43,389 nt of DNA from Chromatiaceae bacterium. GTDB taxonomy: Bacteria > Pseudomonadota > Gammaproteobacteria > Chromatiales > Chromatiaceae. The stretch spans positions 1 to 43,389 of the forward strand of contig JANQFI010000194.1 in NCBI GenBank assembly GCA_028277905.1. Direction: 5' to 3'. The stretch's first letter is position 1; every line of letters starts with the position of its first letter. The position numbers were made by a program, and so were the translations under genes. The notes beneath the pieces are model-generated. The model saw only the letters and a list, made by a program, of their open reading frames with translations, was not told where the DNA came from and did no database searches. Below, piece after piece: positions 11,277 through 19,281 of the stretch.

Positions 11277-11570
11277 CTAGACGATGATCGGGGCTTGCTC
11301 AATGGGGGTGAATTCCGCCTTGCCGAGACTGACGACGTTAGGGGTCACGTGGTCGGCGTTACCAAAGTCGAGGAGCAGCACATGGTCCTCGGCGTGGTGG
11401 ATGATGCCGTCGAGGAGGCTGACGAGCTCGGCGTGCTGTTGGCGCGTGAGGCGGCACTGGAACACGGAGAGTTGGAGCCATTCGCCGTAGCCTTTCATGA
11501 GCTTGAAGATGCGCCGCCAGCGGCGCTGGTCGGAGATGTCGTAGGCGACGATATAGAGTCGTTGGTCCAT
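11277..11570 (-). CDS. cas2: CRISPR-associated endoribonuclease Cas2
   Basis: 97 aa, MDQRLYIVAYDISDQRRWRRIFKLMKGYGEWLQLSVFQCRL: typical Cas2 N-terminus; adjacent to the array. Confidence 0.95.
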   Translation of the reverse strand: MDQRLYIVAYDISDQRRWRRIFKLMKGYGEWLQLSVFQCRLTRQQHAELVSLLDGIIHHAEDHVLLLDFGNADHVTPNVVSLGKAEFTPIEQAPIIV

Positions 11571-11785
11571 GATGATGCCTGGCGAGTTGTCCGTGTCGCA
11601 TCAGAACTTGGGCCTGGGGTCTCCGCTACACCTGGATCGACAACGCAATCGGAGCACGGCTTGGACGCTGGGTCGGGGCCTATGTGGCCTATGGCCTTGA
11701 GCACGCTGGTCCGCGAAGGACATTGGTGTCCTGACGATCTTCGAGATCGGGTTCAGCATGACGGATAACTTGCAGCAGCATCCAC

Positions 11786-13537
11786 TCAGCGTGGGGTGAA
11801 CTGCGGGAAGTGGTCCAACTCGTCGTCCAGGTGCCGTGCGAACAGTCTTGCCTGCACTTGAAGCAGGCGCCGGTAGCTGAGCCTGTAGCCGAGCAGTGGG
11901 TGTGTGACCTCCTGGCTCAGGCGGCGCTCGAAGGTGGCGATGAAGCGCTTGCGCCCGTCGGGGTGGAGGGCGACGCTGCCGGCGGCTTGGATGAAGTCGG
12001 TCGGGCGCACTTCGCCGTTGTTGATCGCCTGGAGGACGACAGAGTCCGCGAGCAGGGGGCGGTAGGGCTCCATCATGTCCAACGACAGGGCAGGGCGGCC
12101 ATACCTAGGCTGGTGGTAGTAGCCGAGGTAGGGGTCCAGGCCGATGGCGGACAGGATATTGGTCCAAGTGCGCGTCAGCAGACCGTATGCATAGGAAAGC
12201 AGGGCGTTGACCGGGTCCGTTGGCGGGCGCCGGTTGCGCTTGCGAAAATCGAACGTCAGCGAAGCGCTGTCGCCCGGCGCGCGGATGAGGTTGGCAAATT
12301 GTCCGAAGTAGCGGGCCGCGGCGCTGCCTTCGATGCCGAGCAATGCGCCCAGATCGCCGGCCTTCTGCGCGCGGCGGATGTCGCTGTTGAGGTCTTCCAG
12401 CAGTGCAGGCGGGGCGCCGCCGTCGGCCTTCCAGTTGCGGCGCAGCAGGGTGCGCGCGTTCTTGATCTTGGCCTCGACCAGGGTCTTGGCGAGCCGCAGG
12501 CAGAAGGCCTGGTCGTCGGCGGCCCGAAACTGCGCCCGCCGTAGCTCGATGTTCTTGTGCCCGGTGCCGATGGTATGGCCCATGAGCCAGCCCCCATGGC
12601 TGTGCCAACTGATGGGGATGTTGCGCGACATCAGCTCCTGCATGGCCGGTGTGGTGACGTAGACGTTCCCGAATAGGGCGAGCTGCGAGACGTCGATGAG
12701 GCGTACCTCCTGCACCTTTTTGTCGTCGATGAAGATCTCGAGCCGCTCGCCAGATTTGCTCACCTTGGCGTGCCAGGCCTGCACATAGAGGGGCAGGGCG
12801 GTATCGAGCCCGACGGCAAGCGGGCGGGGTGCAATGTCGGCACCGCGGAAGAAGGCGGTCTCGTCCGGCAGACAGATGCCGACGAGCGAGCAACGGGGAC
12901 ACTTGGGGCTGTCTTCCAGCGGCGGCGGGATCTGCCCTCCGGCCGCCACGAAGCGCAGCCCATCGATGGTCTGCTTGGTCAGCGCGTGCAGCTCGTCGTC
13001 AAGGGTGACGCGCACGCGCTCGCGGCTACCGGCGTAGTAGATGACGCCTTCGGTGCAGGTGTAGCCGTGCTCGGCGAGGATGACGCCCTGGACGCAGAGC
13101 TGCACCCGCTCAGGGTCGTAGGCGCCGCGAGGCACGTGGGGGCGCTTGCCGCGCTTGTAGTCCACGGGCGTCACGGTGTTGCCGCTGCCCTCGATCAGGT
13201 CCATGCGGGCGATCAGCCCCAGACGGTTCGACGACAACTGGATGGAACGGGCGTGTATCTTCTCCGCGCCCTCGTCCTTGGCGGTCTCGCCTTTGGCTCT
13301 GTCCTTCTCCGGCGGCGGCAGCTTGCCGCCGGGCCGGTCGACGCGACGGTGCACCCAACGGCCCTCGACAGTGTCCGCGGAGTCGTCCCATTCGCCCTGG
13401 ACCCATTCCAGGTAGGCCAGGCGCGGACAGTAGCAGTACTCGTTGATCATCCGTGCCGGCAGCAATGGCACGTCGTTGTGGAGCTCGGGAAAGGGGAGCT
13501 CGAGATCCTGTTGGCCGGTTGTGGATGCGTCGCCCAT
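11786..13537 (-). CDS. cas4-cas1: Cas4-Cas1 fusion (type I-G adaptation protein)
   Basis: 583 aa; Cas4-like N-terminus (ARMINEYCYCPRLAYLEWVQGEW; CPRCSLVGIC cysteines) followed by Cas1 (PLYVQAWHAKVSKSGERLEIF...NALLSYAYGLL...GLDPYLGYYHQPRYGRPALSLDMMEPYRP). Confidence 0.96.
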   Translation of the reverse strand: MGDASTTGQQDLELPFPELHNDVPLLPARMINEYCYCPRLAYLEWVQGEWDDSADTVEGRWVHRRVDRPGGKLPPPEKDRAKGETAKDEGAEKIHARSIQLSSNRLGLIARMDLIEGSGNTVTPVDYKRGKRPHVPRGAYDPERVQLCVQGVILAEHGYTCTEGVIYYAGSRERVRVTLDDELHALTKQTIDGLRFVAAGGQIPPPLEDSPKCPRCSLVGICLPDETAFFRGADIAPRPLAVGLDTALPLYVQAWHAKVSKSGERLEIFIDDKKVQEVRLIDVSQLALFGNVYVTTPAMQELMSRNIPISWHSHGGWLMGHTIGTGHKNIELRRAQFRAADDQAFCLRLAKTLVEAKIKNARTLLRRNWKADGGAPPALLEDLNSDIRRAQKAGDLGALLGIEGSAAARYFGQFANLIRAPGDSASLTFDFRKRNRRPPTDPVNALLSYAYGLLTRTWTNILSAIGLDPYLGYYHQPRYGRPALSLDMMEPYRPLLADSVVLQAINNGEVRPTDFIQAAGSVALHPDGRKRFIATFERRLSQEVTHPLLGYRLSYRRLLQVQARLFARHLDDELDHFPQFTPR

Positions 13538-13727
13538 GAATCATCTCCCAATGCCTTGATGTCGGGTCAGTCCTCGGGGCAGCTTGGCGGACGCCTTCCT
13601 CGCCGGTACCCCGTCGTGTACAAGATGGAGTATAGCTAGGATTTTGGGCAAAGCGAGACGGGGCACACGTGCCTGGATGCGGCGCGCATGATGGAAGACC
13701 CTGCGGCATTTTGCTACGCCATCCTGG

Positions 13728-15431
13728 CTACCTGTCTTCGTCTACGGCCCTGAACAGGCCGAGTCCGAAGTGGCTGCCGTAGCCGAGGCAGATCGGCCCC
13801 TGTACAGGCTTGGCGAAGCGCAGTCGCAGCGGAGAGCCGAAGTTCACCGGAGGTGCGGGGCCGTTGCCCCGCACTCGTATGAAATGCCTTAGACGATTCA
13901 GTTCGACGTCAGCCGCGGCGGGCTGTTCACCTGAACCGGATTCTCCTGGCGCGAGCAGCCGGATATCGGCAACATGCCCAAGATGGGCCATCGGCTCAAT
14001 GCCCACGTCTGTAGCGCATCGCCGGACCATGAGCTCCGCCCGGATCTGCCCATCGAGACTATTCTTGCCGCGCGGTTTCAGGTAGCGTGGAGCAACGAAC
14101 GGCGTCCAACTCACCCATTCACGAGCGCCCTCGCTCGGGCCGAGCAGCGCGCCGACCCGTCGGCCCAGCTCATCTGGCAGGCGGCGAAGGTCCTCAAGCC
14201 TTCCCGCGGCCTCCAGCGCGACTTTCAGCTCCCCGACGCCGCCTTTCGTGTACGTGCCGCGCACGGCACGGATAGCCTTCTGCGCATCCTGATCCAGCCC
14301 CATGCGCGCCCAGATGAGGATGTGCTCGATGTGACCGTCGCCGTCCAGGTCGAGCGGCAGAATGTGGGCGTGCTCATGTGAGCCGGTTAGAGGCTTGCCA
14401 TTTACGTCGCATCCGGACAGCACCCGTGAATAGCCGGTGAACCGCTTGACGGCCAGTCCCAACTGCTTGTGCAGCATCTCGGCCTGCGGAAGGGTTCGCG
14501 TCACCGGCGGCAGGGCATGGTCGTTGCCGCTGTCGGTTGCCAGCGACAGCAGCATGCATTCTACGGGTGCCACCCGCTGGGACGCGGAGCGCGGGCGTGG
14601 CGAGGACGGTTCTAACAGGTCAACCGGACGCCAGTAGAAGACTCGGCGACTGCCCGGCGGTTGGCTCCAGCCGTACTGGCGCAGCCAGCTGGTGTCCGCT
14701 TGCAGGCAGGCGAGCAGGTCGGGTGGGTAGGGCATCAACGCCTTGGCCTGTTTCTCGCGCAGGGCCTTGGTGAGCCGTTTACTAGGTGGCGGTTGGAGCG
14801 GCGCGAGGGCCGCGGCAACCGCTGTCTCGCGCCAGCGGTCGTAATCCGTGGGCGCTTGAGGAGCCAACACGGCCACCTGCTCCCAACCGGTCCCAGGTGG
14901 TGCCAAATCCTGCTCTGCCACGCAATTCGGCACTGGGATCTCGTCATCGGGCGTGGCTAAGCGGGCTTCGATCCAGCTTTCAGACCGGCCGAGGTAACCT
15001 AGCCGCGCGACGAGCTCTGCCAATAGGGCGCTTTCATCAGTGGTCAGTACAAGATCCCAGATCACAGCGAGGGTGGCATCGTCGAGTCGGGCCCAGGTGT
15101 CAAAAACCAGGCTGGTGCGCTCACGGCCGCGGTCGAGGCTCGCCAGCGGCATGTAGTGGCGCGAATGTGTGCTTAGCCCTTCGGGCAGCCAATAGCTCGG
15201 CAGGGACGCCGACAGCTTGAGTATCAAATCGCGAGTGAGGGCGGGTGGCCGACTGGCCCATGGCGTGTCGAGGCCTGCCTCCCAGTCGAGCGTGTTGTAG
15301 CCTGCTGCGAGCAGCGCTCGCAGCAGGCGCCAGGGTGAGGGCGGCCATTCGACTTGACCTTCGTTGACGTGGTGGTCCGGCGGGGTGGCGTGATAGCGCC
15401 CCGCCGGGAAGCGGACAAGTATTGCGACCAC
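13728..15431 (-). CDS. csb2: Type I-G Csb2 (Cas5-Cas6 fused, GSU0054 family)
   Basis: 567 aa, GTG start; MVAILVRFPAGRYHATPPDHHVNEGQVEWPPSPWRLLRALLAAGYN is characteristic of the family; 3 bp from csb1. Confidence 0.93.
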   Translation of the reverse strand: MVAILVRFPAGRYHATPPDHHVNEGQVEWPPSPWRLLRALLAAGYNTLDWEAGLDTPWASRPPALTRDLILKLSASLPSYWLPEGLSTHSRHYMPLASLDRGRERTSLVFDTWARLDDATLAVIWDLVLTTDESALLAELVARLGYLGRSESWIEARLATPDDEIPVPNCVAEQDLAPPGTGWEQVAVLAPQAPTDYDRWRETAVAAALAPLQPPPSKRLTKALREKQAKALMPYPPDLLACLQADTSWLRQYGWSQPPGSRRVFYWRPVDLLEPSSPRPRSASQRVAPVECMLLSLATDSGNDHALPPVTRTLPQAEMLHKQLGLAVKRFTGYSRVLSGCDVNGKPLTGSHEHAHILPLDLDGDGHIEHILIWARMGLDQDAQKAIRAVRGTYTKGGVGELKVALEAAGRLEDLRRLPDELGRRVGALLGPSEGAREWVSWTPFVAPRYLKPRGKNSLDGQIRAELMVRRCATDVGIEPMAHLGHVADIRLLAPGESGSGEQPAAADVELNRLRHFIRVRGNGPAPPVNFGSPLRLRFAKPVQGPICLGYGSHFGLGLFRAVDEDR

Positions 15432-15434
15432 GGA

Positions 15435-16439
15435 TCAACCCCCGCTTGTGGTGGCCTCGCCGGCGCCTTTGTCTTCGTCGTCGCGCTTGGCCTTGATCTT
15501 GTCTGCGTAGACGGCCGAAGTGACGACCATGTCGTTGCGGCAGGCGCCGATCGCATCGCGCAGGTCGGGCAGAATCTCTGTATGCATGGGTAGCGAGAAG
15601 TCCGCCGGCCTACTGGCGCAGATGACCCTATCCTTGACGGTCAAGTCGCAAGCGGTGCGCAACCGTAAGCCCGCGTCGAGCAGAGCCCGGAGCTTGAACA
15701 GAGCCAGCAGGACCAGCATCCGCTCGACAGACTCGTCAAGACCGAAGCCGCGAATCTGCGCCAGGTCGAGGTTGACGTAGAGCGTCAGGCTTGCGGCCGT
15801 GTATTCATCGCGCGCGAAGGGCACATTGCCGAAACCGATCTTTGTGTCGCCTTGTGGGTTCACGTGATCGTTCTTCACACCCCCGGACGGCGCGACCTCG
15901 ACGCCATCCGCTTCGATGAAGGCAGACAAGCTGCGTGCGACACGGAGTCGTCCTCCAGCGAGCTCTTTCTTGGCGAGAAACACCCCGTGCAGCAGGCTGC
16001 CGACGTCATACTTGAGCAGTACCTCGGCCAGCTTCCGGCGGTTGATCGGTCCCGTCTCCATGACGCCGAGCTCGCTCTGTAACTGGTGGAAGAACACCTT
16101 CTTCGAGTCCTCCAACAGGTACGGGCTATTCAAGCGATGGGACTCGAGGATGGTGTCGGTCAAGAAGCTGCCGTCCTTGCGGTTGATGCGCACGTGGGAG
16201 ATGCCTTCCAGGTCTGTCTTCACATCCTGCCGGGCGTCGTCCCAAATCATAAGCTCCAATCGGTTGGCCATGCTCTGCGCACTCTCGACCAGCAGTGAAT
16301 CGCCGTCTTTGGTGCGGTAGGTTGCGGCACCAAGCGCCGGGAAGCCGGTGGGCTGGAAGCGATGCCCTTGTACGGGCTCGAGCGGAATCGCGAAGAGCAG
16401 CCGATGAGTGGCGCCGAGGCGGTTGAGATCGATAGCCAT
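15435..16439 (-). CDS. csb1: Type I-G Csb1 (Cas7, GSU0053 family)
   Basis: 334 aa; HRLLFAIPLEPVQGHRFQPTGFPALGAATYRTKDGDSLLVESAQSMANRLE typical of Csb1; position in operon. Confidence 0.94.
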   Translation of the reverse strand: MAIDLNRLGATHRLLFAIPLEPVQGHRFQPTGFPALGAATYRTKDGDSLLVESAQSMANRLELMIWDDARQDVKTDLEGISHVRINRKDGSFLTDTILESHRLNSPYLLEDSKKVFFHQLQSELGVMETGPINRRKLAEVLLKYDVGSLLHGVFLAKKELAGGRLRVARSLSAFIEADGVEVAPSGGVKNDHVNPQGDTKIGFGNVPFARDEYTAASLTLYVNLDLAQIRGFGLDESVERMLVLLALFKLRALLDAGLRLRTACDLTVKDRVICASRPADFSLPMHTEILPDLRDAIGACRNDMVVTSAVYADKIKAKRDDEDKGAGEATTSGG

Positions 16440-16442
16440 GCG

Positions 16443-18737
16443 TCAGTCCTCCGTGGTGGCCTCGTTCCGAGCCGGATCGAGGCGGAAAAGAAAGCGGGTT
16501 GCGGTACGCTCGTCGATCGGAAAGGCAAGCGCTGCGGCCCACCGCCGGGCCGTCGATGCCGGTAGCGCGGCGGCGCGCACCGCGGTGCGAATGCCGCTTG
16601 CGCGCAGGCGCCGCAGTGCGATGTCGACGGCGCTGGCAGCATCGCCAGACGCCAGGCGGCGGAAGACGGCGGGATCGCTGCGTATATCGAGCACATTCGA
16701 TGCTCCGCGACGGGCCGGCGGCAGTAGGGCGAGGCGCACCACGAGCCAGGCGTCGTCGGGGATTTCTCGATCAGGCGGCGGCTCGACGGCTGACGGGGAT
16801 TCTCGCCATTGGCGTCGATCAATGGCCATCAGGGCGCGAGCGAGGGCCAGGGTATAGTCCAGGTCAACGGCGCCCGCGATCAGGGCTGCGAGATCCGCCG
16901 CCTGGGCGGAAACACCGAAGCCGGGTTGGAGGGGCAAACGGCGCTGACCGCGCTGCGCGCCCTCTACGAGGCGTCGTGCTACGAGGGCAATCGCATCGGC
17001 TTCGCCGCCGCGCCCCGCCATGACCACCTCGGGTCCGGTCAGCAGTTGGGTATTGCCCATGGTCCCCGACTGGGCGAAACGGTCGATTTGTCGACGGTCG
17101 AGAGGCAGCCAATGGCGGCGCAGGCTGTTCCACCAGCGCGCATCCGCACCTTCGAACGTGCCCTGTTGAAGCGCGAGCGCCAGGGCAAGGCGCAAGGCCG
17201 GCTTGCCGTCGTCCGCGGCTGCGATCCAATCTGGCCGGAGTGGCGGAATGGGACCAGCCTTGAATCCTGTGCCGGAAACCATGGCGCGCTCGATCGCTGC
17301 CAGCCCGAGGAGCACACGTTGCCAGCGGCACGGCTCGTCGGGATGCTGGCTGAGCGCCAGCAGGACATCACCGAGTTGGCGCTCCGCAATTGTCAACCGG
17401 GCCGGGGCATGTTGCGTCCGGGTCTCGCGTCGGAGCCGCGCGAGCCAAGCGTCCAGATCGTCCAGGCAACTGAGGCTGGCCACCGCCCGGTTCGGTACGC
17501 TGAAGCGTCCCAAGGGTACGGCAAGATTGGATTGTCCGTTGCGCTCGATGTACCCGTAACGCTGGAAAGCTCCGATTCCACGTGCCGTGCCGAGTCTGGC
17601 GATGGCGCGGGCCAGGTCCAGCGGTTCCCGGGCCGAGCGGGCGCCGAGTTGGGCGCGGCCTTCAGCGAGGAGGCGCTTCAACTCGTCGAGTCGCAGCGGA
17701 CGGTCCCAGAGCGGCATCCATTGCTCGCCGCGAGGGCTCTCGTCCGAGTCGGCGGCGCTACCGTAACCGGCCCCACGGGCCGATAGCGTGAAGGGTGCTG
17801 CGGCGCGCACGGCTTGGCTTTCACCCAGTCGCCGGGTCGCGTGTGCAGCAAAAGGAATCACGCCTTCCAGCATCAGGATGAAATCCACCGGGTTGATCAT
17901 GCTGTCGCCTTGAGGGCCATTGGCATTGTTTGCACCGCCAGCGCCAAAGGGCAGGAACTGACCGATCGGTGCCTGGTGCCGATACGCGGTGCTCGGGCGT
18001 GACCAGAGCGCAGCGCGCAGCCATTGCTCGGCGGGCGCACGCGGCACTCCGATGTGGGATTCCAAGTCGAAGATGTCGCCCAGGCGCTGCAGGAAGTTGT
18101 TGGTGAAGTCCAGCTTGCCGTCGGCACCACCTGTGCCGAGCAAGGCCGGATAGGTCGCGTTACCCTCCTCCGTCAGGACCAACGCCACGTCGATCCAATC
18201 CCGGTGTGCGCCGCGCCAGGTGAGCCGTAGGTTCGGAATCAGCTCGGCCTTGAGCTTCTTGAAGTGGCGCTCTGCCGCGGCGAGTCGCGCCTTGTATTCA
18301 GGTGCCTGGCGCAGGGCGTCGCGCTGGGCACGAGAGAGGCCCTTGACCTTGGTCTCATCTTTGATGAGACGGACGGCCTGATCGGCGTCCGCGATGTCCT
18401 CGAGCAGTGTCCGTGCCGCACCGATCCCAGTTCTTAGATTCGCAAAACGCTCTGCCTCGGAGTCCATGATCGGGTCAAGGCCTCGATCCTTGGTCGCGAA
18501 GAAACCCGAGCCACGGTTCCAGGGCGACAACATCGGCGTTGGCGCGTACCGGTGCAGGAAGAACTGCTCCAGCTGTTCGGCATCGAGCGAGGTCGCCAAG
18601 CCGAACCGCTCACTATTCCACCATCCCCGCGCCTCGGGATCAGCCTGCTCTGCAACGAGCCGCAGGACGCCGATGGCCTTCAGGTAGTGGGCAAGGGGCC
18701 TGGGTGCGCAGCCGTCGAAATGGTGAATATGGATCAT
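16443..18737 (-). CDS. csx17: Type I-G Csx17 (Cas8g)
   Basis: 764 aa; MIHIHHFDGCAPRPLAHYLKAIGVLRLVAEQADPEARGWW...; ATG overlaps the upstream stop (4-bp overlap); synteny with csb1/csb2. Confidence 0.92.
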   Translation of the reverse strand: MIHIHHFDGCAPRPLAHYLKAIGVLRLVAEQADPEARGWWNSERFGLATSLDAEQLEQFFLHRYAPTPMLSPWNRGSGFFATKDRGLDPIMDSEAERFANLRTGIGAARTLLEDIADADQAVRLIKDETKVKGLSRAQRDALRQAPEYKARLAAAERHFKKLKAELIPNLRLTWRGAHRDWIDVALVLTEEGNATYPALLGTGGADGKLDFTNNFLQRLGDIFDLESHIGVPRAPAEQWLRAALWSRPSTAYRHQAPIGQFLPFGAGGANNANGPQGDSMINPVDFILMLEGVIPFAAHATRRLGESQAVRAAAPFTLSARGAGYGSAADSDESPRGEQWMPLWDRPLRLDELKRLLAEGRAQLGARSAREPLDLARAIARLGTARGIGAFQRYGYIERNGQSNLAVPLGRFSVPNRAVASLSCLDDLDAWLARLRRETRTQHAPARLTIAERQLGDVLLALSQHPDEPCRWQRVLLGLAAIERAMVSGTGFKAGPIPPLRPDWIAAADDGKPALRLALALALQQGTFEGADARWWNSLRRHWLPLDRRQIDRFAQSGTMGNTQLLTGPEVVMAGRGGEADAIALVARRLVEGAQRGQRRLPLQPGFGVSAQAADLAALIAGAVDLDYTLALARALMAIDRRQWRESPSAVEPPPDREIPDDAWLVVRLALLPPARRGASNVLDIRSDPAVFRRLASGDAASAVDIALRRLRASGIRTAVRAAALPASTARRWAAALAFPIDERTATRFLFRLDPARNEATTED

Positions 18738-19281
18738 TGCCGGTCCTCTTCTGCGAAACGCTCGATCCAGATGTCTGCGAGCGGCTCCCAGTCGGTGCGG
18801 TCGGCCGCCTCGAGCGCGGCTAGGTAGCGGTCCGTGTCAGCCCCCGGAGCCGGGGTCGGGTCGATTGCCGGCAACCCGAGCCGCCGGAGCAGCTCGGCGA
18901 GCAGCAACCGTGTCGCGCGTCCATTGAAGTCTGCAAACGGGTGGATGCTGAGGAGGCGCCCTTCGGCGAAGGCGAGCAGCTCCGGGAGACAGGCGTCACC
19001 GGTAGCCGCAACTGCATCGATGCGCGCTTGGAGCTCCCGGCAGTAGTCTCGCATCAAGATCGGAACCTGAAAGCCTGGCGGTGCCTGGTGATGGCTGACT
19101 CGGACGTTGATGCGTCGCCATTGGCCGGCGATGTCCGGGATCAGATCGGCGCAAATCGCAGTATGCAGATCCCGGATGAGCGCTTCGTCCGGGAGACGGT
19201 CCGCATACTCGTCCAGTGCGATGGCCGCTTGCGTACGCTGGACGTTCCGCGCGAGGTGTGGGGCCAGCTCGATGCAGGTCA
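18734..19281 (-). other. Fic/Doc domain region at the 3' end of the cas3 frame
   Basis: HPFADFNGRATR matches the Fic motif HxFx[D/E]xNGRxxR except that the usual G before NG is F; upstream AGQWRRINVRVS fits the Fic fold. No in-frame ATG/GTG near the domain start; a CTG overlaps the antitoxin stop (CTGA). Confidence 0.85.
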
